A stretch of DNA of 64,000 bases from Bacteroidota bacterium (GTDB lineage Bacteria > Bacteroidota > Bacteroidia > UKL13-3), in assembly GCA_947460345.1 (NCBI GenBank), contig CANHGM010000001.1, positions 168,518 to 232,517 on the forward strand, read 5' to 3'. Numbering within the stretch: position 1 is the first letter of the stretch; each line of letters begins with the position of its first letter. A program made the translations under genes and the position numbers. Of this stretch, positions 43,764 to 52,208 are shown piece after piece. Below the pieces are notes generated by a model. The model did no database searches. It had not been told where the DNA came from and was given only the letters and a program-made list of their open reading frames with translations.

Positions 43764-46700
43764 TTATTGTTTCACAAATCTAACATTTTGATTAAATGTA
43801 CTATTTGATATTTGAACCACATAAACACCTTTAGTCAATTTTTGAAGTGGTAATTCAAAAACCCCCGTTTGCTGGGTTGTTTGAATATATAATTGAGAAA
43901 CAAGCTTGCCTGTTAAGTCAAATACTTTTACCGTACTTCTTTCTGATACTTCTAAATTGTTATAAGCAATTGATAAAAACTCAGAAGCAGGGTTTGGATA
44001 TATACTTATAGATGTTTTTGTTACTTTGCTAAACATGATAGAACGAATATCAGACTCAGTTGTAGTTCCATTATAATCAACTTGTTTGATACGGTAATAT
44101 AATTTTGATGCTACACTTGAAGCAGATTTATCTATAAAACCATAATCTAATTTAGATATAGAATTACCTTGTGATATAACTTCACCAACCTTTATGTAAT
44201 CAATTCCATTGGTACTTCTTTCTATGTCAAAATGGTCGTTGTCTTTTTCAGTTGCAGTACTCCAATTTAAAACTCCATTTTCTCCTTCAGGCAAAGCTAT
44301 AAATGATAACATAGTTATAGGCAATGGCGAAAGTATTGAAGATGGAACATAACTTGGGTTAAACTCTGAGAATGAAGATGTACTTACTTCTAAATAATAA
44401 TCACTTCCAAAAGCACCTGCAGTTGCATTTAACAAACTAAAATCTGATGATGATCCAGAATTGTTTTTAGGATTTAAATCAACAGATCCTCTATACTTTG
44501 ATATATCTATATCAGAGAAATTAATCACTGTTCCGTATTTATTAAACACACTGTCTTTCAATTCTTGTAATTCTGCATTTTTAGAAAAGAACCTGATAGA
44601 AACAGGCGTTGATGGTTGTGTAGTTGGAGATATATAAACATTTCTGTCTAAAAGATATCCAAAAGTATTAACTCCTGTTGTATATAATTTAGTAGAGTCA
44701 GTTCTTAGACCTACTGCACCATTGATTCTAACACCCCAACAAGTTGCACCTAAATTGTTACCATTAGGGTTGATTGCAAATACCAAATTACCACTGGCAT
44801 CTCTCACATTCATCCATGTAGAGCCAGAAAACGTAGGGCAAGATGAAGATACTATATAATCTGAAGTATTAGTACGTATCACGTTATTTACCTCATCAGC
44901 TCCAATACATGGAGGGAAAGCTCTAGGTGTATTGTCTATATCATTTGTAATTGAAGACAGAATATTACCTGTTCCAATTAATGCTGAAGCAGCTGGTATA
45001 TGTAAATCTACAGCAGAAGCACTTGCATTGGTAAATACTGGATTTACATTTATCGAATTCATATCATTATTTGCTGGTGATGTATAGACTATTCCTTGCA
45101 TGGCTGCTACTGATGTATAAGTAGTACTGAACAATTTAATCAATGGTACTCCAGTTCCACCCACTACAAAGTAATTGTTATAATTGCATTCTGCTATTTG
45201 TGCTTTTGCATTAGCTAAAGTGTTGCCATTTATACTTAAAGGTATAGAACTTGTGCCACTGGTATTAGATACGATATTGTTATTTACAATCCTAATATTA
45301 GAACGAGCAGCACTTGCATAAACTCTTAAAGCATATGATGTAGCTGTATTGTTATGTTGGTATAATGAATTGTTATATATATTTACATAATTTGAATTCT
45401 CAACATCCAAAGCATAATAGTCCACATTTGCATTGTTATCAGCCATAAAGTTGTTATGAATCAGCACAGGTGAAGTCTCACCATTGATGTTCATGTTTTG
45501 CATTTTAACCCCATTTACTCCTTGTCCATGTATTTTGTTATATGCAAACTCCATAGCTCCAGTTATATTAGAAATATCGCCTGTCAATGCACCGCCTGAA
45601 GCAGAGCGTGCAATGGTATTATATCTGATCTTTGGTGCATTAGCATAATACATATAAATTGGCGAATATACATCATTAATAGAAGTATTAAAATTGTTTG
45701 AATCTAATACTATACCTCTAGTATAAGTATTTATATTGCTACTAATTCCAATCAAAGCTATTCCAAAAGAGTTAGTTATACTGTTATTTGCAATTCTAAG
45801 ATTTGGTGTGTTTCCATTAGCATATATGACAGCAGTGGCTGTTCCCCCTCCCCAACTAGAAGTTAATACACAACCAGTTATACTTACATTATAAGCACTA
45901 TCTCCCAAAGATGGGTTAATTAAGAAAGAATTTCCTGTTGCACTTCTAACAGTCATATTCTTAAATGATATATACTTAGTATTAGTCATTCGGCAAGTAT
46001 AAGCACCTGATGAAGTTTGCAATATAACATTGGCGGCAACACCAGCTTCTGATTCAAATGTAATGGTATTAGTTGAACTTGAACCTGTAATTGCTGCCAT
46101 ACTTATAGATTCAGTATAAGTACCTGCTCTAACTTTAAATGTAACAGGTCCAGTAATTCCAGCACAATTTAAAGCATTAGCCACTGCCGTAAAGTTTGAG
46201 AAACTAGGAGATGCTCCACCTACAGTATATACACCACTTAAAGGTTGATATATAACATATGTTAATGAATCATTACCTGAATATCCATCTGCAAAACCAT
46301 TGGGAGAATCAGTCCAAGCAAAAATGGTATCTATTTGCATTCCAGTAAAATTATATTGGTTAGCACCATTAAAGGTTGCATTGGTAGATAAGGTACTAGC
46401 TAAACTTCCAGTCCAAGATATAGTTTTAACAGAGCCATTTATTCCAACTTTATAGTTCACATTAGATGAAGTTATTGTCGCTGCCCCATAATTTTTGAAA
46501 GTTAAAACTACATTCTGTAAACCTGTTAATAACGGACAAGCAGGAGATACAGTTGCTGATACGCCAATGTTGTATTGTGGAATATTATATTCGTCAGCAC
46601 CCATATCTACAGTCACTGATGGACTTATTGGACGTGTGTCACCATCTATATCAGTAGTAACAAGAAGTAAATTTGTTCCTGCATCATTTAACTGACTACT

Positions 46701-49700
46701 CATACTATGTAGGTTGGTTAAGTTATTTATATATATTGGATCTCCACTTTTTGAGTTTGCATTAAAAGTAGGGCTACCACCAGTAGCTGTTGAATATCCA
46801 CTTTGTCCTATAACAAATTTGTTTGAACCAGATGTATAATAGTTGTTATAATTGATAATTAAATTAGTGATAGGTGTGCCACTATTATAATAAAAATAAC
46901 AAGCATAGGTACCTGTACCAAAATTTGCAAATGAGTTATTTTTTATATCTAAGAAATCATACATTCCTGCACTTGTTTGTTGTATAAAAAACGCTGCCCC
47001 TGTAGATGTACTATTGACACTAACAGAATTATGATAAATTCTTAAATATCTACTAGCAAAGGTTGTAATAGGATTGATATAAATACCATAAGCACTTGCA
47101 GAAGAATGCGCTCCTCCAATCATATTGTTAAATACTGTAGAATATCTAGTCCCAGTTCCACTTTGGTAGTTGGCACTTGATAAAAACAATCCGTATTGCC
47201 CAAATTTATTGATGCTGTTGCCTTCAACCCTAAACGAGTCATTATAATCCATATATATACCAACTGCTGATGAACTTGAAGATGCACTCATGGTTATTAC
47301 GTTATTTAATATATCAATATTTCTTTGAAACTGACTATATATTCCATAAAAATAACTTCCCAATATTTGGTTATTGCGTATCTTATTTTTGTTTTCAAAC
47401 CTACTGATACTGGTGTTTCCTATTAAGTATACTCCATAGCTTCCATTGTTTATAATATTGCTATCTAAAGTAAATCTACTTAACGAATCAATAGCTGCAT
47501 TGCCTTGATTTATTACAGCTTCATTTAAACTATTAACTGTTGACACAGCAGAAGATATAATATTTGAAACTAACCTCACACTGTCTTGTGCAAGTGCAAA
47601 ACGTACTGCTGATTTAAAACTTCCTGAAGATGTGTTTGAAATGGTTAATCCTCTAAAAGTTATAAAACTAGTTCCATTTAAAAAGATAGTATGATTGTCT
47701 AATAATGAAGAATTTGTTCCAATAGTAATTACTACAGGTGAAAGATTTGTAGGGTCAGGCCTGAAAGTTATATAATTAGTAGCAGATGAACCTGAAATTG
47801 CATTTAATTGAATTCTTTCAGAATAGGTTCCTTGTCTTACATTAAAATATACTGGCCCACAAACACCTTTTGTATTTAAATCTGTTGCAGCAGCAGTAAA
47901 TGTTGCATAATCTGGAGACGAACCACCTATGGTATATACGCCGCTTAATTGAGCAGCAGGTACATATGTAATTGTATCATTTGAATTATTTTGATCTAAA
48001 CCCCCTGGTGTATTTAAATCTTTAACCCATACTTTAATAGTGTTAACACCAGCACCAAAAGTATAAGAACCTATATTAAGTGATGAAGTTGAAACACCTT
48101 GTGCTATTGAACCACTCCAAAAATAACTTGGGTATTTTTGAATACCATTCACTGACCATTTAATAGAATCAGATGTTAAAGTTGTTGAACCCATGTTTTT
48201 CATTGTAACAAAAACTGATGATGAACCACCAGAACATAAGGTAACAGGAGCATCAACACTTACAATTGTTGCGTCCAAACTATATGGATTAAATTCATCA
48301 CATCCAATATCTGGAACTAATGCACCTCCTGGGCAGCTGCCATTCGGACATCTTCTTTGCTTGTCGTAATCTGTTATTACAGGTGCATATACAATACCTG
48401 CATTATTTAGTGAACCTGAATTGGTGTGTAAATCTGTATTCGATGTGAATACAGGTGCAACATTTAAAGATGCTGCATCTTTTGTTGTAGCAACTCTCCA
48501 GCTGGCTATGGTTGTATAAGGTGTTGCTCCCACATATCCTATATAAGCACCAGTAGTATATAAGTTATTGTTATTGCATAATGTATAACTAGAAGGCACG
48601 TCCATTCTAACAGAAGGAGCTCCATTATAAGCCGCAAATACATTGTTTATGACTGTATCACTTGAACTTGAAACGGTTTCAAAAAATGCAGCTGATGAAG
48701 TATTTGCTGTTTGATTGGTTCCTATATTGACAGAGTTATGTGCATAAGTTGACCCATAATCATTAGATACTCTGATACCAAAAGTTGCATTGCTGCCTGA
48801 ACCTATTTGAATCATGTTGTTTGATATGACAGGTCTTTTGCCTGAAGTTCCAGAGTTTACACCAAAATAAGAATTGTGCATACCATGGCCTCCAACAGCT
48901 CCCCAAATTTTATTTCCTATGATCATAGGTTTATTTGAAGCAGCATTTATATATATCCACCAATTATACATTCCTAAATAGGTTGTTAAAGCAGAGTTAG
49001 TAGATATTCTGTTTTGAGTAAGTATTAAACCATTTAATTGATTGTTATATATACCACATGCGTATTGATTTGTAAAATCACAATTATTGTAGCATAAGTT
49101 TTCTGTACTTGTTGATGAACCAGAAGAAGTAAAATAAGAGCCATATGCACCATTATTTATTTTACAAGTATCAAAATACATAAATCTGTTGTTTCCTGAT
49201 GTTGAACTTATTACAGAAATATTATTAGAATTAGTTGTAGTTACAACACTATTAAATATTACATTATAAAATGAATCAGTTGTTGAGCTACCAGATATAG
49301 AAAGGGCAGTACCATATGTTGCGTTAGTTGCATTAATGGTTAAATTTTTAAATTTTATATAATTAACTCCTCCAAGTCTTACTGTATAATTTGCAGAACT
49401 ATTAGCATTGTATGTTAAAATACGAGTGGCAGCATTACCTGTTCCTCCATCAAATGTTACTGTGTTTGTACTTGATGAACCTGTGATTAATGATAAATTT
49501 ACTTGTTCATTAAATGTACCTGTTGCAACATTAAATTTTACAGGACCAGTTACACCTCCACAACTCAAAGCCGAAGCAACTGCATTAAATGTTTGAAAAT
49601 TAGTGGATGATGTTGGAATAGATGCATCTATAGTATAGTTACCATTCAGAACCGGACAAATAGTTGCACTCGCTGTATCATTAGCTAAATTTGCATCTCC

Positions 49701-51482
49701 AGATAATGCTGTAAAAACTTTTAAAGTATTGGTACCTGCATTTATAGTTATATTATTTGTAAAAGTAACAGTAACAGTATCGCAAATTGCCAATGATGGT
49801 GAAAAGCTAAACACTTGTGAATCCATAGGATTGCTATTTATGGTATAATATACTTTCATACTAGAAACCAAATTGGTTCCATAGTTTTTAACACGAACTT
49901 TTAGTGGTTGTATGCCTGTTGATACCGGAAAAACAGGAGAAACCAAACTATATAATCCAATATCAGAAGCAGGAGATCCTGTAGGTTCAAATGCTCCCAT
50001 ACTAGGAGGTGTTGGTCTGGATGTTCCATCGTAATCAGTTGTTATGCCTGTCAAACCAGACTGCCCTTTTAAGCAAGCTGTAGTATGGTGATAATCTGTA
50101 GATGATACAAATGATACATTATTATTCAAAGACTTAACCCCGCCTCCACTAGGATAGGCTACTGTATAGTTTGTTGAATTATAATTATTACCATTAATTG
50201 ATAATAATGTTCCACCCGTGTAGTTTGTATAATAATTATTATAGTCTATGCTGCCTACTGCCCCAGAGTTTGGAACATTTATACCTACATTATTTGCAGT
50301 TGCTGATGCATTATAAAATATATTGTTTTTAATAGATACATTAGCTCCAGATGTATTGTTTCCTAAGTCAATTCCATTTGAAACTCCTGAACCATAATCC
50401 ATATAAAAAGTGTTGTTAAAAATACTCCAACCACTAAAAGCACAGCATGCAGCACCCGACCCAGAAATGTAATTAGTGGCTCCTCTTGTACCTCCACCAA
50501 AAATATTATTATATATTCTACCATTAACTCCCGAACCACCTGCATAGGTTGTGGCAATACCATATCCATTTAGATTAGTGAATCTATTATAACTAATCTC
50601 AGAATACATAGAAGCACTTGGAGCTGGATTAGACCAAGACCAAATGGCAAATTGATTGCTGGCTCCTGTTCTAAGAGAAAAAGTATTGTTTAATACTTTT
50701 TGACATAAAGTACCTGCCAACCAAAAATATATGCTCGAATAATAAGCATTATTAAAACTATCTTTTCTAAATTGAATAATTGGATTGGTAGGTCCTGAAC
50801 CAATATATGTATATACATTGTAATAACCATAATTGATGATACATGTATCAATATTTAAACTATCAACGTTACTACTTGAAGTAGCCATGGCTGTTGTGCT
50901 TCCATTCACTACTATGCATGCTAAATTAGAAGCTGATGACGTTTGTGCAGAGCCAGTAAATTCTATTAAACAACCTGTAACACTACATTTAGATGAATTA
51001 AGAAAATTCACTATCCAACCATCTGTTGTACCTGAATTTTTAATTGCCATATTCCTAAAATAAATATATTGGCAGGCGTTTAACCTCAAGGTATGAGGAT
51101 TGGCATTAGTTCCAGCAAAGGTTAACAAAGTACTTGAAGTACCAGCTCCTATAAAGGTTACTTTTTTTGTAAAAGATACACCCGTAATTGCTGGTATATT
51201 TATTTGCTCAGTATAGGTATTGGCTGAAACATTAAAAATAGTATTTCCCGTGACACCTGAACCCGTATTATTACTAGGTCCACCATCTCCCCTTGCTATT
51301 CCTTGCAAATCATTCACTGCTGCAGTGAATGATTTATAATTACTAGCAGATGCTGCTGCTCCAGAGTTAATAGTATATGCTCCGCTTATTTGTGCAGTAA
51401 CATTTGTTTTGATTAACATTAGAATTATAAATAGTATAATACTTCTTTTTATAAAAGGTTTTAAAGTGAATAATTTTTTCAT
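43764..51482 (-). CDS. Giant T9SS-secreted beta-helix repeat protein (2572 aa)
   Basis: Signal peptide MKKLFTLKPFIKRS...NVTAQ (about 1-31). Four large modules start at about residues 32, 611, 1179 and 1748, each opening with a (L/I)SGxYTI-type motif (ISGAYTINS, LNGNYTIDAS, LSGVYTIGGS, LSGVYTVGGA). Each module holds a parallel beta-helix full of short Asn/Ser/Gly/Thr repeats (NGTSFITFRGLTI, RIYNNIF, GSIDYNNYYT) and ends in a CARDB-like beta-sandwich (VSPACPLLTGLQNVVLTFKN). A C-terminal beta region (about 2375-2490) precedes a type A sorting domain (ISIYPNPASEFLSIAY ... VFDLTGKLVSQL ... LTKGVYVVQISN). Right-handed beta-helices often bind or cleave polysaccharides; no catalytic set is recognisable, so an adhesin or matrix role is inferred. 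Paralogous to the next giant gene. Terminated by the hairpin at 43710. Confidence 0.93.
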   Translation of the reverse strand: MKKLFTLKPFIKRSIILFIILMLIKTNVTAQISGAYTINSGAAASASNYKSFTAAVNDLQGIARGDGGPSNNTGSGVTGNTIFNVSANTYTEQINIPAITGVSFTKKVTFIGAGTSSTLLTFAGTNANPHTLRLNACQYIYFRNMAIKNSGTTDGWIVNFLNSSKCSVTGCLIEFTGSAQTSSASNLACIVVNGSTTAMATSSSNVDSLNIDTCIINYGYYNVYTYIGSGPTNPIIQFRKDSFNNAYYSSIYFWLAGTLCQKVLNNTFSLRTGASNQFAIWSWSNPAPSASMYSEISYNRFTNLNGYGIATTYAGGSGVNGRIYNNIFGGGTRGATNYISGSGAACCAFSGWSIFNNTFYMDYGSGVSNGIDLGNNTSGANVSIKNNIFYNASATANNVGINVPNSGAVGSIDYNNYYTNYTGGTLLSINGNNYNSTNYTVAYPSGGGVKSLNNNVSFVSSTDYHHTTACLKGQSGLTGITTDYDGTSRPTPPSMGAFEPTGSPASDIGLYSLVSPVFPVSTGIQPLKVRVKNYGTNLVSSMKVYYTINSNPMDSQVFSFSPSLAICDTVTVTFTNNITINAGTNTLKVFTALSGDANLANDTASATICPVLNGNYTIDASIPTSSTNFQTFNAVASALSCGGVTGPVKFNVATGTFNEQVNLSLITGSSSTNTVTFDGGTGNAATRILTYNANSSANYTVRLGGVNYIKFKNLTINATNATYGTALSISGSSTTDSFYNVIFNSVVTTTNSNNISVISSTSGNNRFMYFDTCKINNGAYGSYFTSSGSSTSTENLCYNNCDFTNQYACGIYNNQLNGLILTQNRISTNSALTTYLGMYNWWIYINAASNKPMIIGNKIWGAVGGHGMHNSYFGVNSGTSGKRPVISNNMIQIGSGSNATFGIRVSNDYGSTYAHNSVNIGTNQTANTSSAAFFETVSSSSDTVINNVFAAYNGAPSVRMDVPSSYTLCNNNNLYTTGAYIGYVGATPYTTIASWRVATTKDAASLNVAPVFTSNTDLHTNSGSLNNAGIVYAPVITDYDKQRRCPNGSCPGGALVPDIGCDEFNPYSLDATIVSVDAPVTLCSGGSSSVFVTMKNMGSTTLTSDSIKWSVNGIQKYPSYFWSGSIAQGVSTSSLNIGSYTFGAGVNTIKVWVKDLNTPGGLDQNNSNDTITYVPAAQLSGVYTIGGSSPDYATFTAAATDLNTKGVCGPVYFNVRQGTYSERIQLNAISGSSATNYITFRPDPTNLSPVVITIGTNSSLLDNHTIFLNGTSFITFRGLTISNTSSGSFKSAVRFALAQDSVRLVSNIISSAVSTVNSLNEAVINQGNAAIDSLSRFTLDSNIINNGSYGVYLIGNTSISRFENKNKIRNNQILGSYFYGIYSQFQRNIDILNNVITMSASSSSSAVGIYMDYNDSFRVEGNSINKFGQYGLFLSSANYQSGTGTRYSTVFNNMIGGAHSSASAYGIYINPITTFASRYLRIYHNSVSVNSTSTGAAFFIQQTSAGMYDFLDIKNNSFANFGTGTYACYFYYNSGTPITNLIINYNNYYTSGSNKFVIGQSGYSTATGGSPTFNANSKSGDPIYINNLTNLHSMSSQLNDAGTNLLLVTTDIDGDTRPISPSVTVDMGADEYNIPQYNIGVSATVSPACPLLTGLQNVVLTFKNYGAATITSSNVNYKVGINGSVKTISWTGSLASTLSTNATFNGANQYNFTGMQIDTIFAWTDSPNGFADGYSGNDSLTYVIYQPLSGVYTVGGASPSFSNFTAVANALNCAGITGPVTFKVRAGTYTESISMAAITGSSSTNTITFESEAGVAANVILQTSSGAYTCRMTNTKYISFKNMTVRSATGNSFLINPSLGDSAYNVSITGCVLTSSWGGGTATAVIYANGNTPNLRIANNSITNSFGIALIGISSNINTYTRGIVLDSNNFNTSINDVYSPIYMYYANAPKIRYNTIARSASGGALTGDISNITGAMEFAYNKIHGQGVNGVKMQNMNINGETSPVLIHNNFMADNNANVDYYALDVENSNYVNIYNNSLYQHNNTATSYALRVYASAARSNIRIVNNNIVSNTSGTSSIPLSINGNTLANAKAQIAECNYNNYFVVGGTGVPLIKLFSTTYTSVAAMQGIVYTSPANNDMNSINVNPVFTNASASAVDLHIPAASALIGTGNILSSITNDIDNTPRAFPPCIGADEVNNVIRTNTSDYIVSSSCPTFSGSTWMNVRDASGNLVFAINPNGNNLGATCWGVRINGAVGLRTDSTKLYTTGVNTFGYLLDRNVYISPTTQPSTPVSIRFFSKNAELQELKDSVFNKYGTVINFSDIDISKYRGSVDLNPKNNSGSSSDFSLLNATAGAFGSDYYLEVSTSSFSEFNPSYVPSSILSPLPITMLSFIALPEGENGVLNWSTATEKDNDHFDIERSTNGIDYIKVGEVISQGNSISKLDYGFIDKSASSVASKLYYRIKQVDYNGTTTESDIRSIMFSKVTKTSISIYPNPASEFLSIAYNNLEVSERSTVKVFDLTGKLVSQLYIQTTQQTGVFELPLQKLTKGVYVVQISNSTFNQNVRFVKQ
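45000..51390 (-). repeat. Four ~1.7-kb coding modules (beta-helix plus CARDB-like) in the 2572-aa protein
   Basis: Module starts on the minus strand fall near 51390, 49650, 47950 and 46240, about 1.7 kb apart. Each begins with the GxYTI motif, then TFTAxxxxLxxxGxxGPVxFxV, an NTxTFxG box and a NDTxxxV linker. Protein identity between modules is moderate, with exact matches only in short boxes, so these duplications look old. Confidence 0.85.
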
Positions 51483-51551
51483 TTTGAAAAAGGTTTAAAG
51501 TTAAAAATTAATTTACATTAAATCATAAAATATATTTCATGTTTTAATGTA

Positions 51552-51562
51552 CCTCGACGAGG
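51552..51562. promoter_or_regulatory. GC-rich palindrome in the leader of the 2572-aa gene
   Basis: CCTCG-A-CGAGG, a five-base-pair inverted repeat with one central base, is an island of six or more G/C in AT-rich DNA, 70 bases before the ATG. As RNA the one-base loop is too tight for a full hairpin, so a protein-binding site is more likely than a structure. Function unknown. Confidence 0.25.
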
Positions 51563-51625
51563 ATTTAGTTTCAAATTGTTGTGTTTATTATTTTACATTA
51601 TTGATTAATATTAGGTTTTAAACTT

Positions 51626-51633
51626 CAAAAGTA
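51626..51633 (-). promoter_or_regulatory. Possible -7 promoter element of the 2572-aa gene
   Basis: On the minus strand TACTTTTG matches TAnnTTTG exactly and would give a leader of about 140 bases. There is no clear -33 box. It is the only exact match between the gene and the 51921 frame. Confidence 0.35.
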
Positions 51634-51920
51634 GTTGGTTTTAAAATTAAATATTTAATATGTAAGTTTTTACATGTTTTAATACATACTTAAAAGCATA
51701 ATAAAATTACAAAATGCTGATTTTCATTTTTTTAAAAAAATATTTTTGAAAAAACCCTTTATTTTAAAAAAAACAAGCATAATTAATTATAAATTTTCAT
51801 GATAGATATACAATTTTTATTTAATAAAGAAATCATATTTATAATGAATTAAAGTACGAAAATAATTAAAACCAGATTATGCATTAGAATTCGAAGTGAA
51901 GGTGAAAACATCAATAAAAT

Positions 51921-52043
51921 CTAACCTTTTGTAACTAAATAATAGTATATGCTATGAAGCAGGAGCAAAAGTTGCGAAGCTTTAAATTTTGCAGTTGTTT
52001 TTGCCCGTAGTAGAATTTCTAATGCGTATTCTGGGTTTAACAT
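51921..52043 (-). other. 40-codon orphan frame, possible gene relic or small repeat element
   Basis: ATG at 52043, stop TAG at 51921. It begins MLNPEYALEILLRAKTTAK and ends IYYYLVTKG, with a Leu-rich middle. The frame sits alone in an otherwise non-coding AT-rich region, has higher G/C than its surroundings, no promoter element and no recognised domain. The composition looks coding-like but the length is too short for a usual protein. It may be the remnant of a mobile or repeated element. I cannot test for other copies from one window. Confidence 0.3.
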
Positions 52044-52154
52044 ATGAATAAAGCTTTTAATATATGACTTTATAAAAATAACACTTAAAAAACCTATCTA
52101 AATATTCATAAGAAAAATATTTTAAGAAAAGAAAAGACAAGCAAATAATAATAA

Positions 52155-52197
52155 AAACAAAGAGCCCCGACAGAAATTCTGTCGGGGCTCTTTGTTT
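52155..52197 (-). terminator. Strong terminator of the >3900-aa gene
   Basis: The 21-base arm at 52155-52175 is an exact inverted copy of 52177-52197. In RNA this gives a GC-rich hairpin built on GAGCCCCGACAG/CTGTCGGGGCTC with a loop of about five bases, 12 bases past the stop codon at 52209. On the minus strand a U-rich tail follows. It is unusually long and stable for this window. Confidence 0.95.
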
Positions 52198-52208
52198 AAA
52201 GGGCTATC

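Larger units (their letters stand above)
51483..52154. other. 672-bp AT-rich intergenic region between the two giant genes
   Basis: No full-size gene. The segment next to 51482 is the leader of the 2572-aa gene and contains a GC-rich 11-nt palindrome (51552-51562) and an exact -7 element (51626-51633, minus). The stretch 51640-51880 is long A/T runs with nothing I can assign. A 40-codon frame at 51921-52043 stands out by higher coding-like composition and is listed separately. The right part, 52044-52154, is A-rich spacer before the terminator of the larger gene. Confidence 0.7.

Noticed and set aside
43764-51482. Asn/Thr/Ser-rich repeats read as a possible ice-binding or antifreeze protein
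   Set aside because: The repeats lack the regular TxT or RIVxND spacing of known ice-binding helices and fit ordinary parallel beta-helix strands.
51640-51880. Replication-origin-like AT-rich region
   Set aside because: No DnaA-box cluster (TTATCCACA-like) and no dnaA, dnaN or gyrB gene nearby. AT runs are general here.
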